Assembly (NCBI GenBank): GCA_033026295.1
Contig: CM065173.1
Location: 12,400,517-12,464,516, forward strand
Length of the DNA stretch: 64,000 bases
Origin: Channa striata
Lineage: Eukaryota; Chordata; Actinopteri; Anabantiformes; Channidae
Direction: 5' to 3'
The stretch's first letter is position 1. Each line of letters opens with the position of its first letter. A model generated the notes under the pieces. That model did no database searches. It was not told where the DNA came from and was given only the letters and a program-made list of their open reading frames with translations. The translations under genes and the position numbers were made by a program. Shown here piece by piece: positions 1 to 13,200 of the stretch.

Positions 1-1696
1 CCAGTTTTGCCCCGGGCTGACTGATCACAGGAAGGAGCAACATTTTTGAATTCATGGGAGGTTTGAGTCACACAGTCCCAGCATCAGGCTCTATGTGTAG
101 CCCAGCTTTGCTGTTTTTCACTACTGCAAACTGCTATGATTCAAATGGAATTTTAATGGCCTACTCTGCTAAAACTGTATCATCGTCTTTTCCTATTTGT
201 CTCCGGATTTGTCTCCTGTCTGATGATGCTCTTTGTGTTCATTTTGATGTTTGCTTAGTTGTTTCATGCCAGGTACGTTGGTGGTCCACTTGCAGAATTT
301 ACTTGTGTTGTAAATCCTTGTTCTAGTTCCAGAAATCTCTTTGTGTTTCTTGGCTTTTAACCCATTAAAATTCAAAGCAATACATATTGTGTTTGCAAAT
401 TCCACACTGTAAGACACATGCACAGAATGCTAAACAATAATGTATGTTTCCATGCCAGGTGCTTCAGATAATTTCTTATTTGAGCATGAGAAAAAATATC
501 TACTACATTATATCGGGTGTACGTCCAAATAAGAGATCTACTAAACAGTGTATCCCAGTATTATTTTTCTAAAATATGTAAAATGCCAGATTTGTTTTAA
601 ATTTAAGATGGATAGGGGTATAGATTAATTATATCCTTGCCCCTTATAGTGGAGTAATATGGTGTCAATACATTTTAAACTCTACCACAAATATTCTGCA
701 ATAACCTTTAGAAACTGAAGGAAATTGCAATTCCTGTACTATGCAGGTATTGACATTCTCAAACAGCTGCCAAGCATGGATGAGTTGTAATACCTTGAGG
801 AGCTCACCTATTTATATTCATAGTCGTTCCCATACAGGAGGGGGCAGTGCAGTGAACCTCTCTGACTCCAGCCAGCAGAGGGATTCCGAGAGAGAACAGT
901 GGTTGGATAAAGTGAAAGTTTAAACCCAGGGCTTATGCACACAGAGACCATAATCCTAACAAAATCTCCCTCTACTATCCTTCACATTCAATTTCAGGAG
1001 ATGACCTTTGATTATACTTTCAGTCACATACTCCACACTCAAGGATGTGTTAAACAAGCAACTAATCGATAGGCAGAAGTCAACAAAGAGCGCAAGACAC
1101 TAAGAAAAGTCTTAATATACGGCGTTAGGTAAAGTTGTATTCTAATAAACTCTAGTAAAATTTCACATAGTCACTGGTTGATTCAGTATATGATTAACTC
1201 CTAGCTTCTTTTGTCTGCTTGTTTTCCATGTTGTTATAATGCAAAGTTTGGGGGAGTCTTGCAAATGAGCTTGACGCGTGTTATGCAAATTATTTTACTT
1301 TGCATGAAAATCCATTCTCCTTTTACTCTCCTTTCTGTCACCAGCAGCTACATGACACCCAGAGAGCCAAAACGGGGGCATGATTCCACACTGTGTTCCT
1401 CCTCTAAGCTGCAAACAGCAGGTCAACTGTCTGTAAATAAAATATTTTATTCCTGCTTCTAGTCACTGTCTTTCTTCAGCCCATTTTAAAGGACTAGTCA
1501 CACACTAATACTAACATATTTGCAGGATTTACCAATAGCCAACTTATCAAACATTTTCTAAATATCTAACACACAAAGTGAACGGAAAGCCATTTAATCA
1601 CAGAAACAAACAAATTAACCTTTAAATACCAGCAGGGGCATTTAAGTGCTGGTTGCATTTGTTTTTACATCTATTACAGCTCTGTTCTCTCACTGA

Positions 1697-1698
<2 letters not shown>
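1..1698. other. Intergenic, no gene seen
   Basis: AT-rich single-copy-looking sequence. Openings of 60-90 codons on both strands have no recognisable protein features, splice context or codon bias. Confidence 0.6.

Positions 1699-1738
<40 letters not shown>
1699..1738. repeat. CA dinucleotide microsatellite
   Basis: An uninterrupted run of about 20 CA units, followed by AAATCAACCCC. It is the longest perfect dinucleotide run in the left half of the window and likely polymorphic. Confidence 0.97.
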
Positions 1739-1742
<4 letters not shown>

Positions 1743-2439
1743 CAACCCCCCACCTCAAACGCGCCTTTACAGTTGGTTGCAGCTGGAAAGCGAGGTGCGG
1801 CTGAATGTGGGACATCACAAAGCTCATTAATGTGACTGTGCAATCAAATCAGGTCAGATGGATGCATTGGTGCCTAGAGGAAAGATTTGATAGCCAGCTC
1901 TGAAATGCCTTATAATAAGTTAATTAGACATTCACTTAATGGTCCTGCAGCTATCCTATCACTTGATAGTTCCTTGACAAGGTTTGGTCTTGAAAATTGA
2001 GTGTCACAAACTGCTGCCTTATCAGTTCAGCAAAGTAGTTCTCATTATGATTAGAAACTGGCTGCTACATGTCTAAGAACTTGACCGTCTGAAGACAGAA
2101 AATCAAGAATCAAACAAATCTGATGCTATTTTAGTAAAGATTGGGACGTTAGGACATTTCATACGTTTTTCCAAGGATTTTTCAGACTATTGCTATATGT
2201 GACCCATAAATGTAAAACACATAAATACTGAAGCCTATCACTGGTAAATAAGGGTTGAAGAGGTACTAAATCTGACCCATTCAGTTCACTAGTCATGGTT
2301 TAAAGCATGTGTGTACCATTGGGTCCATTTTAAATAGGCTGAAACATGCATGAAAAACAGAGGAAAGCCTCGCATGTAGTGCCATTAACCCAGAGAACCT
2401 TGTGAAATGGTCACCCAAACCCCTTTCAGACATGCACGG
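1739..2439. other. Intergenic, no gene seen
   Basis: No exon-like open frame with splice signals. It includes the short pocket TAAGTTAATTAGACATTC near 1916 of unknown meaning. Confidence 0.55.
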
Positions 2440-2769
2440 GAACTTTTTTAGGAGGGGGCGTATGTGTTAATGTCTGAGTAAAATGCTGCCGACATTAGGC
2501 AGATCATATCCTTCTAGCCCCCTGGTGTAATGTCTATATTATGCACGTGAGCTCTGCGCCGAGTTGTTTGGAGGATTAAAAGGGATCGAGTGGGCGTGTT
2601 TATGACGAACTGTACTCACTGAACTGTCGGCGTAGTCGAGCCATTAAACTTTTTTCTATTAGCTGTAGGGGTCAGATATGCTGTAAATTAAACACAATTT
2701 AACATTTTATATCAAGTTGTGCAGCCTGTGCACACCGACTGCGCACAGAAATCCAGCGGATTTCTACAA
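2440..2769 (+). promoter_or_regulatory. Candidate promoter and first exon
   Basis: CpG density is clearly above the surroundings: 2450-2900 contains about 20 CG dinucleotides. A palindromic E-box CACGTG lies at 2544-2549, a TATA-like ATTAAAAG near 2575-2582, and an initiator-like TCACTGAAC about 40-50 bases further on. A donor-like CAA|GTAAGG follows at 2769/2770. This order would fit a short non-coding first exon of a plus-strand transcript. The nearest candidate second exon is at 5136-5234. No protein identity is available. An enhancer or chance CpG pocket would look similar. Confidence 0.3.
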
Positions 2770-4225
2770 GTAAGGACTCTTCTCACTCTGGAGATCTCCC
2801 GCTGTGAGTTGCATGTCTGAAAGGCCGCTCCGGATGATGTCCGAGGCTGAATTCGCCTAACACTGTCCGCAGTTCATGTCTGAAACAGGCTCCAGTCTTG
2901 AAAAAGGCAAGTGTGGCCTGCTTTATGTAAGACCCTGTTGGTCAATTAAGGCAATGTAAGAGATCCCTGACTTTACATGTAATAGCTGTGGGAATAACTA
3001 TTCTATTTTTAAATGCATTTTTTAATTAAGATCTTTAATAGTAATGGTAAAAATTCAGTGTATAAAATGTTAAAAAACACAGGTGACTTAGTCTAGCTCA
3101 ATCTATAATGCAGCCCTTTTTTATAACAGGTAGTATTTTTTGTGTCCAGTCTTTATCAAAAGAGTGTCCTGATGTGTATGCGCTCTGTAAGTGTTGGTAG
3201 ATGAGTCAGTCTCTCTTCCTTTCACTACATTGAAGCTTTTCCAGGATAATTTTTAGAGCTTCTGCACTAAACGCAAGAGTCCTTAATTCTAATACACCAT
3301 CCATTCGAAGACATAGAACTTCTTTCCAAGCTTCTACAAGTTAAAGTATATGCTAAACCAAAACAAAATGTTCACAACGCACAATTCAGATCCTTCATCA
3401 GTTTAGCTTTATAGTAAGCACAATGACAAGCTGGGTTCTAAACACTGTTATTCAAAGTTAAACCCCTGGCTGGCAGCAGACCTTCATAAAGTGGGATTTG
3501 AAATCTTAAGCAGTATTAGCTCAGTATTGACGATATCTTCCCATTTGCATTTTAAGTTATTTGGCAGATGCTTTTATCTGAAGTGATTTTAAACCTGATG
3601 CCGGTGGCTATGTGATGCATGTCTGCTTTAGATCATCTACAATGAGATATGATGTTGCATTTTGTATCTTATGGAAGTGTTTGATTGTGCACTCTAGTAG
3701 CAGGGAATTGCAGTGGTTCAGACGAGTAACCTGCACAATTAGTAGAATTTTTCCAGAGTCCTGAATGTCACAGGAGTGGACAACACAAAATTACAATGAC
3801 AAGATAAAGTATGTGATGCCTCTCCAGTAACCTTGTTTTCTGCATTCAGTGCTCAGATGAGGACGTGATGTATTTTATAGACAGGGAGAACTACAATGTC
3901 TTGTCCTTTGTTGTTGTCATTGTATAAAACTCAAAATGAATATTTTGAGATATAAAAGGAGCATATCTATAACTATTCTTGTTTTCATTAACTAACTAGT
4001 TGGTGTGCCATGTAAAGTACAGTATCCTATCAAAAGCAGACTTTCCATTTTCCATTTTTCATTTACCTTTTTGGAAACAAACAGTAATAAGTTGAAATAA
4101 ATTTCAAAACTCTCAAGTGGGAACCTGTTGCGTTCTAATAAAAGGAGAGCCTTTTAATGTTGATATATTTCTTTTGGATGGCAACTCAAAACACAACTCA
4201 ATCTGCTTGTTCAATGCACACCTCC
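2770..4225. other. Intergenic or candidate intron, no gene seen
   Basis: The CpG-richer composition continues to about 2900, then falls to AT-rich background with T and A homopolymers. No supported exon on either strand. Confidence 0.5.
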
Positions 4226-4850
4226 GGACAAGGCCTTGCTGAGATTTGAGAGGTGTGCAGGTGGTGGGCCCCTGCAGCCTTCGGTCACTCTTGTCCTTCA
4301 GTACATGTATACCTTTATGTGTATAATTCCATCTTTAGTGGGGAAAATCACTGATGAGCCTGTATCGATGCGGATTCTGTGTTGTATTGAAGGTCTGGCT
4401 GGGAGGACTAGAACCTCTGGCCCAGAGAGTTTAAGTTGAAGATATCTCTCATTTAAAATATGATAGAGATAGAGGCAGTAGTATAAATTAATAAAAGAAG
4501 AGGAACAAGAACTGAGCCCTCCGGCACATTGGTTTAGAAGCTCTGGAAGTTGGAAACTTGCCCTTGCCAAGGTACCTTAAAGGTTAATCAGAACAGGCCA
4601 GACTGGACCCAAGCCAGAACAGTACCAGAGATGCCCAAGTCAGAGAGAGCAGACAGGAGGATCTGGTGGTTCGCAGTGTCAAACGCTGCAGATAGATCAA
4701 GTAGGATTAGGATGGAAGATTGTGCTTCAGCATTTGCAGCCTGCAGGGATTCCATGACTGTCAGGACTGATGCTGCTGTAGAATGACCATTCTTGAAGTT
4801 AGACTGGTTGACACCAATAGAAGTGTGGTGTAGACGCACACTACATTGGT
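4226..4850 (-). mobile_element. Decayed non-LTR retrotransposon (LINE) reverse-transcriptase fragment
   Basis: On the minus strand, 4588-4839 encodes a stretch with QSNFKNGHST, then LLDLSAAFDTANHQILLSAL and DLGISG. This is the reverse-transcriptase palm region of vertebrate L2/CR1/Rex-type LINEs, with the motif A aspartate retained in DLSAAFD. Further along the same strand, in shifted frames, GGLSSC/GSVLVPLL-like and LQLKLSGPEVLVL-like pieces (about 4430-4530) recall the segments following motif A, but the YADD motif is not visible. Frameshifts, stops and a missing 5' end show that it is a dead 5'-truncated copy. The outer boundaries are estimates. Confidence 0.75.
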
Positions 4851-5135
4851 AATAGAAAATGATTTTGAAAAGGATTACATCAAAATTGGTCAGGGAGACA
4901 TTGTTGGGTTACAACAACATCAATGCACCTTGCTGCTACTGACTATAATGACAATGTTCTTGACCAACCATTAGTGTGTTTGCTTTGCTACATAAAGACA
5001 TTACATAAAAACAGTCTAAACTCGTTTACCTTTATCCTGGTACGCATTATATTTTTATATATATTTTCTGTATTAGCTACTGTTTTTCCTATAGGCCTTT
5101 GCTGACAGGTCTTTTATCTGTTCTTTTCTCCCCAG

Positions 5136-5234
5136 GCCTGCAGCTCACTCAGTAGCAAAATGCTCAGCTCACCTGAGACCAGTGGCAAGGTCATGGAGCT
5201 TAAGAACCCACCTGCTTCTCTTTTTTCTCTGAAG
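5136..5234 (+). other. Candidate 99-bp exon, open in one frame
   Basis: A strong acceptor (cttttatctgttcttttctccccag, ending 5135) precedes 99 bases open in one frame, followed by a donor-like CTGAAG|GTGGGA. The frame contains an ATG at 5160 preceded by GCAAA, reading MLSSPETSGKVMELKNPPAS and then LFSLK. If unspliced it ends at 5273 after 37 codons. I do not recognise the peptide. It could be the second exon of a transcript starting near 2.6 kb, or a chance splice-like match. Confidence 0.25.
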
Positions 5235-7214
5235 GTGGGAGTGCAGCTATGCCTCTGGCTGGCAAATAGCTGACAACTGGTCTGGTTAGAAATGTGTCAA
5301 CTGTAAGAAAATATATATATTTAAACATATAATTTAAAATATTTGCAAATACAGTCACTGATGTCACCATCAGCTCTTAAAACAACGTCATGGCAAGTAG
5401 ATTAGGACGTTATTAAATCTAGTGATGCAGTTGCCAATTTAGAAACACTGCTGTAAGCAGGAACGTTTTCAGCTTTGCTCAATTTCTGTGCTCAGACTGT
5501 GAGCAATCACTTTGCTGTGCTGCAGTCAGTGGGTGATTTGAGTCCGCTGATTGATAGCTGTAATGTCAATGGTGTTACTGCAATAGGTGGGACACAGTGT
5601 ACAGACAATCCAGCATGTTAACTATCATTCATAGTTAGTGTTTTTTCATGACTTTTTTTAAAGTTACTCAATACTGTCCATTATTACTCAAATCACCCAG
5701 CATCAGCCAAATGCCAAATTATACTTAAAAAAAAATTTTAGATATTGAAAAGCTTGTCTTGGATTTACATATATTGGGCAACATCTTGTGTAGAAAGCAC
5801 TGCCACATGGGCTTTGTCTAAATTATCATAAACTTAGTTTACCGTTTGTTTGTCGTGCACATTTAGGAAATTAATTTCAATGATCAATTGAGGAGTACAG
5901 CAAAACACTGCTTTTCTCTTTGGCAATCAACCAGTGTAAATTGAGGCACTCATTAAGACTGGCATTGTAATTGCTTGGTGGTGTTACACTTTGATTTACT
6001 CTCATCAATAAATGAAATACAATCACTGCTGTCTGATTATAGTGTGTTCGTTATTCTCAAGAGATGAGGCTGTTAAGAAGGTAATGTATGATTTACACAA
6101 AAACATAATAGAGAATAAATGAGATTGTTCTTCACTGTCTGTTTTTGAGTTACTTCTTGTTCTTTTGCTGTGTGCTATACCATATGGTCAGCTGCAAGAA
6201 TTGGTCTGGCTTGGCAGACTTGATGGTTCCAACCACAGTGAAGTAAAATAACTCTGGAAATGTTTTGCCCAGTGGTGTTTTGAAAAAGGCCATTTCAAGA
6301 ACATAAAGAGCCAGAGGGAACACTTCTTGGAGGCAGAGTTTCTTTTGTGTTGTATCAATTTCTTATGGCATGCTGTTGTTACCATTCTCTAGTGGTGCAT
6401 AAAGTCCCCCAAAACATTCCTTTAGGACTCAGCCTCAAGGGTTTTTAACATTAAGTCAACTGCAGTGCGACTGTACAGATTATGGCACTCTGTTTTGCTT
6501 TTTGCAAATTTAGATGGTAATACTGAGAACGTAACAGTATACGCTGCAAAAGAGCATTTCTTACAATGTCACAGACATAGATCATAATAAAAAACAGACT
6601 GTTTTACTATCTACAATCCAGAAAAACTTATATATAGACACGTTAGGTGTGAATATCCGACAATACATGTATCATCTTTATTGCACAAGGGTTAGGATAT
6701 TCAAAAGTCAAACCTTGTCCCTTATACACTGCTAGGAATTAGTTGAGGAAGCATGGTTAATAGATTGCTTTTGCATCCTATAGAGAATGTTATGTAATCA
6801 ATGAGTGACATTCAGTGATAAGGAAATAAACATCTATATGTAAAGGCCAAGAATAATGTGTCATGAGACATTGAAAAATTATTTTATTTTATTTTTTGTA
6901 TCAAAAAGGTTACTAATATATTTTTAAATGCAAAGCTCTGATTTCTGTCTCTGTTGAAGTAACGTTGAGTGCGTTTAACTGTATCAAAGGAATAAACCTT
7001 TAATTAACAAAATTGTGTAATAATGATGAGGAACAATTACCCATTATGACATTTAGCACCTCCAGGTCTTAGTCAACTATTAGCTTTTGTTAGATGCAAA
7101 ACCTCAACTGCAGAGGAAAGATATTGCTAGTGGCCTATACAGCTGCAGATTAAATTGCTTAACAGATTATAAAGTATGTGAATTGTCATGATAAAGCATT
7201 GATAATGCACGGCT
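5235..7214. other. Intergenic, no gene seen
   Basis: Strongly AT-rich, with ATATAT and poly-A/T pockets near 5305, 5727 and 6890. No exon-like or repeat structure beyond these. Confidence 0.6.
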
Positions 7215-7335
7215 GAAGCAGGAGTGGGCAACTCATTCTTTTGGTTTACGAGTTCAGGTGCTCAGGAGCCACATAGTCGACAGACGAAAATGTCAGTTTT
7301 TCATTCTCTAACCACTTTTCCTTCACCTGAATAAA
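7215..7335. repeat. Possible interspersed repeat relic
   Basis: The words GGAGTGGGCAACTCATTCTT and CAGGAGCCACATAG resemble a dispersed fish repeat of the 'gggcaactcattt...ggccacat' type. The match is from memory and the copy is degraded, so family and limits are unknown. Confidence 0.3.
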
Positions 7336-10157
7336 AATGATATGAGGTCAAGAAAAGGTTTAAAACAGAATTCATAAATAGTTAGAAAATGGCTGCAAGA
7401 GTGCTGTGAGCAACTTAACAACTAGCTGTCAATGCAATTATTCGCCACTTGTCAGATATTGCTTTAGTATTAATAAGTATTTATATATCTTTTGCTCTTA
7501 AGCTTTTTTTGAAGTTTATACAATGTCCTCATATAAAGGTATGATGGTAAGAGCACACAATATCACATTACCAAGATTGATATAACAAAAATGCTTTCCC
7601 TCATTTCAAATGGCTGCAAATGTGTATTTCTAATACAGCAAGATTAGAAATAATGCTAACACAACTGATACATGACAGCCTTTATGGAAGGTTTTCTCTT
7701 CACTCTTACATTAAGTCATCTAAAGCTTTAGCAAATTGCGTGTGTCTAATAAAGTACAATAAGCCTAACCCTCACAAATATACAAGAAACACCTCTCAGT
7801 GTAATGCAGTACAACAGCACCATAAACAACAGCTTCTAAAATGGCCATAAACTTGAGTAAACACCTCTCTAAAACAGTCTCTTCATGAAGTAGAATTTAA
7901 TGCGGCACTGTTGTTTTTAGACTGCATTACTTTTAGCCAGTTTATTTGAAACAAATAAACTAGAAGCTCTAGGTATCTCTCCTCATTTTAGATATTAGAT
8001 ATTATTCGACCAACAGGTACCAATCAAAACACTGATAACAATAACAGCATAATAAAAGGCATGTAAGAATAGCTTTAACATCATTAATAGTAATGGATGC
8101 AGTAAATTCTTGCCTTGCTGATACAACTGGAAAAAGGGTGTCAGGAAATAATTACTGGATGTACATCCTATTTGGGCAGTTATAAAATCTAATGGTCAGT
8201 CTTGGTCTCTTAGAAGCTTTTATAAAGTTTTAGAAAGTTTAGAAGTTACCATGAGACTTAAAGGAACACCACTTTACTCCCCATTTCAACCTCTTCCTGC
8301 TCTGTTATGCTTCAACCAGATGTTAACCTACAAGGATGGGAAGGCTGTTCTAGATACAGAAACACAGAAACTAGGAGCTTGCCAGCCTCTTGGTCAGGTA
8401 TAAAGACATCTTGCACTAACTAATACCACCTTAAAGCCTAAAGCAAAAAAAGCAGAAGACCAGAAATTATTTCATCTATCAGTTGACAGCCGTGGTTTCC
8501 AATCCCTGACGTTGGCCTTATCTGACTAGTTACACTACTGCCAGACTAATGAATAGGTCTGGGTCAGAGAAGCCTTTGAAGCAATCTTAAAAACATTAAG
8601 ATACATTTTGGAGGATATTTCAACATACTGTGGTTTTAAGACATAGTGTCTGACTATGAGAAAAATTCTTTACAACTATTCTAAACAGCAACAGACAGCA
8701 AAAAAGCCAGCCATCCAAAAGTTTCCAAAACAGAATAATGGCAAACATTTCCAGTCTCTCCAAAGAGACATGCACAGCATTGCATTTGCTTCTAAACACC
8801 AAGTTGAAATGTTTAAATAAAAAAGAAAAAGACACAGAAAGACAAGTGCAACGTCTGGCTCTTCTCTCGTAACCAACCAGGTGACCAGTCATGTTGAAGA
8901 GTGGGTGTGAATTATCAGAAGGGTGTGGTCGTGTGGAGTTTCTGACACTATACAACCCCCTGAATCACAGAAGGAGTGTAAATCCCACTTAAGCATCAAG
9001 TGAAAATCACACAGTTTTCTCATGCCCTCTGACCAGAAGTTTGGATAAGTGGGCAAAGCCAGAAAGCACGGAAGTACTCCTCTGTTGAGACGGGATGGCC
9101 GTGATGAGACAGAAATGTGTTATCGCTATGACGAGCGTTAGCCTCGGTGAGTGACCTTGAACCTCACTCCATAAGTATACAGTGCTAGGTTCTACCATTA
9201 TTACATTCACTTCCCTTTGTGGAAATGTGTTGCCTTTTAATCACTCAATTATCACTACTTATTCATAAATGTTCTATTTCTCTGAACCACGATTTCTACA
9301 GATACAGACTTTCAAGGCCTGAATTTCACTGGAAGACTTCAGTGCCCTTCAATATTAATTAGTGTTTCAAAATGTATGATATGTTGATTACTAGCTGACA
9401 AAATGCCTCTTCACATGTTTATGTAGGAGTGTGGCGTATATTCAGCCAGTGGCCAGTAGCGATAAGGAAATGACAATATGATTTGTTGTTGTCAGTTGCT
9501 GAGTGCTCCAAGAGAGCGGTAGTTACCAGCTTAAGGACAATCTCGGGTGGTAGCAACCTTCTATATCAACACTTAACTATCTGTGGTCAAGACATGAGCT
9601 GAGCATGCCATACTCTTAAGTAGACAGCAGAAAGCTGTATGTCATGTATACAGCAGCTTTTCACCGCTGTCAAGGTTGGGATTAAATTTCACAAGTTCCT
9701 GCCTGATGCGCAGTCATTGCCTACCTCTCTGGATCTGTACCTGTAATAGCCTGGACTTGTTGACACGCTGTGACTCAATAGAAATGATAGTGACAGACAA
9801 TTGAAAAAACACAGCACCAGACAGAAGCACCAAAACAGTCAAAACAAATTTGTTTGGGGTATAGCTTATAATGCTTAGTATAACCAACAGTCAAAATAAC
9901 AGATAAATCTAAGCAACATGTTTAGATGAAACTGCAACTACAAAACATGCAGGATAATAACTTAAGAATGAATTACAGAATGAAGTATATGACACGAGAG
10001 ATTAGTTGAGGTTCATCACCATGGCAGTGTGTTTTTTTTTTTTGGTTGCTTTCATTCCTCAAAGGCATAAAAGAAAAATATGTACACATTTATTCATTAC
10101 AAGGACTTGAATTATTATGCCAGTTCAAGAAAGACATAAGAAGAGTTTTAAAAGTGA
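7336..10157. other. Intergenic, no gene seen
   Basis: A 111-codon minus-strand opening at 8620-8955 has no domain resemblance and shares its span with a second overlapping frame, as expected of chance. No repeats of note. Confidence 0.55.
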
Positions 10158-10223
10158 AAAGTGAAGCTATGTCTGGAGAACTGTACCACCTAAAGTGAAG
10201 CTATGTGTGGAGAACTACCACCT
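10158..10223. repeat. Two-copy direct tandem repeat
   Basis: AAAGTGAAGCTATGTCTGGA and the bases after it (10158-10191) recur immediately at 10192-10223, with one substitution and a 2-base deletion in the second copy. The high identity suggests a recent local duplication. Confidence 0.9.
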
Positions 10224-13200
10224 GCTTGTAGCTATCATTGCAAACATCTAGGTAGTGATGAATAAATGAATTATTGTAGAAGGCTTTTTTTAGTAAGGCA
10301 TCTAAACTTCCAGGCACAGCACATTCACTTCTAAAAGGCATCCAATGAAATGGAAACTATTCAGCCAGTTAGGTCAACCAATACCTGAAACCAATTAACT
10401 TTTAATTACATTTTTTGGCCATACCATAAACTATAGTGCACATTTATCAAATTTTGTAAACTTTGTCAAATCTTGCCAAAAAAATAAACTAAACAAAACA
10501 CTTGGCTGTTTAGATAGCACAAATGTAGGTGCTATTTAATGCACTAGAATTATGCAGGGCAGCGAAACGACCCAACAACAATAAAATTACATCAGCATTT
10601 CCCATAACCTACAGTCAGTCACCATGGAAGAGTAGCAAAGCAAAAGCATGCAGGTCACAGTTCAGCTTGATGCATTTGGCTGCACTCCACATAAAAGCAA
10701 ACAGGTTTTGTAAATACTGTTGCAGGTACATTTCCATGACCAAGGGTTTGAGTGGTTTTAGCACAATGCAATTTCCTTCAAACTGTCAGTGCCGACATTA
10801 CAAATGAGTGCCATTCATTCTGATGTCAGAAAACATATTCACTATTCAGTGAGGAAAAGGAAGGCTCCAAGAAATATGCATGAAAATGATGGTTACTAAA
10901 GCTTGGAAAATAGAACGCTGAGGAGAATTTCATTTTTATCTGTAGCAAAAGAAAATTATGAAAGTATGACAGACAAAAACATGCAGTGGAACTGTGTATT
11001 TAGGTGTTCTGCCTTTTATAATAAGCAAAGCTGTCACTGGGCATTAATAGAAAAGAAGCAAAGCAAAATTACAGAGCGGGCAAATTAAAATGTATGGCTT
11101 AGGTGTTGACCTGCTATTATTTAGTACTTAGATTTGACTTAAATAACTTGTAAAATATTAAAGTACTTGAAATTTTATTTTACTATGTTGCAGGATAGAA
11201 TTAGGGCCGTGGAGGAACTAGCACCGTCGAAGACTAACTGCTGCCTCAGTTCATGCTCTCTTTTGTCTGAGCCGACACAAACATTTTGCAAACAGGAAGG
11301 CTGACAGATATGTAGCATGCACAATCTGTGCTTAAGTAAGCGGAAGAGAAAAAGAAAGACATGGGATTGTCTCGAATGTACAAATTGTAACCACTTTTAC
11401 TTACAATAGACATTTTATAATTACTTGTAATCAACGACATGTCTTATTAATGCCATTGTTGCTTCTCATTCACTGATGCTGAACAGCCAATTATAGTGGT
11501 CCCTGTTACTGACTTGTCGAATGCAACAGTCCAACTAGCACCACAAGTGCCGGACACACACCACAAAACTCACCAAAGATTTGGCAAAAGGGTGGCCATC
11601 AATTTTGTGTGTCACAGTCCTTAGTTAGTGGCAACCAACTGTACAGTCCTCACTTCTGGAAGGAGCAGAAACGATCACTGACAATAACAACCAGGAGGGG
11701 ATAGTCCATGCCTTCATTCAATAACAGCTATTGACTGATCAGTCACTATGAACAGCTTCACATGAAAAGTGTGACAGCATATGATCCATTAAGCTGCCAT
11801 TTACTGCATACTGAGTATCAGTATAAGCGAGTACAATTTAGAGAGGTCATTACTGTCACTAATGAGCGCTTTTGTGTCAACACGCAGGAGCGAAAAACTC
11901 GGGAAATTCATGAGAGAGTCTGGCAAGAACTTTTACAGAGCAGACACGGACCGGATATTATTTTTCTCATCGAGTTTCATGTTTAAAATTTGGCCTTGCT
12001 TAATATGAATACCCAACATCAGAACAGAGTACCAAAACCAACTAAAAGTATTTTGGCAGCTTGTTAATCATCATATAAAAATCATTATTTAAAAAAATAC
12101 TGCTACAGTATATTAGTATTTGGGACTCATACAATATAAAGTATAGTATAAATCATAAATAAAGTATAAATCATATAAGTACGCCAGTCTGATTTGTACA
12201 GTAGATGCCAGATGGACATGCAGAAGTAGGTTTAGGAGGGGACCATGGCTTCAAACACCATAACAGACTCATAGGAAGTTGCACACACTTGAAAAATAAA
12301 CGAGTCCCCTGAAGGCACACCGCTGCCGTTCTCTTGTGAGTGTGTGTCGGTGTAAGACAGCAGAAAACCGTACGAGTGGTGATGCATTTGTGCAGGGGGG
12401 TGTCAGTAGTTTTCTGAGTACAACTTGTCAATTTGTGTTTCATGGGTTATCAAAGTTATGAGAAAGAGAAAAACAGAGAGAGAAAGAGATTAGGGCAGCA
12501 AGTAAGGGTCCTAGGGAAAGAGTGTGATTAGTGTATTAAGTATGCATCAGAGCCCCTCCAAGCTGTCTCTGCAAAGGCAGGGCGTCAAGATAAATAGCTT
12601 TAATATCCCTGTATTGCGATAGCAGCGCAACAGTTGTTTCCCATTGATGGCTCAGGGGCATGACAGACGTAGACATCGACCTTTGGAAAGCAGTATGACA
12701 ACCCTCTGTCTTTTCTACCCCAAAAGCCTGTGACCCGTTGAGACCCTGGGGACAATGAACCAGCAGCACCAGTGGGAAGAGCCAATGTATGTTAGAGGAA
12801 CAAAAGTCAGCTAATGCACTGTTTTCACTTTTCAACTCCTGGTGGGGGTAATCTGACCTTCTACCTCTTGTTTCAACACGGTAAAAGCAGCAGCAGTAGG
12901 ACGCTGACCTCTAAAACCTTGCCCTCAACGCCACAACCCCCTAATGGACACGGGCACTTTAAACTTCCCAGTTCTGTGTTGTCCTCTCCAAAGAATGAAA
13001 TGATGTTCAAAACCAGAGATAAATATTTGAGTGCCCTCCATTTTTAAACACTTTTTTACTGTCAACTATACCTAATTCGGCTGAGGAAATGCTGACAATA
13101 TGTTATTAGCTGGCTGATATGCTTTATGAAAACAGACCATTACTCTTCAAAGCCCATCACGATGTTCTCTTTGAGCACAAAGAATCCAACATGTGTAAAG

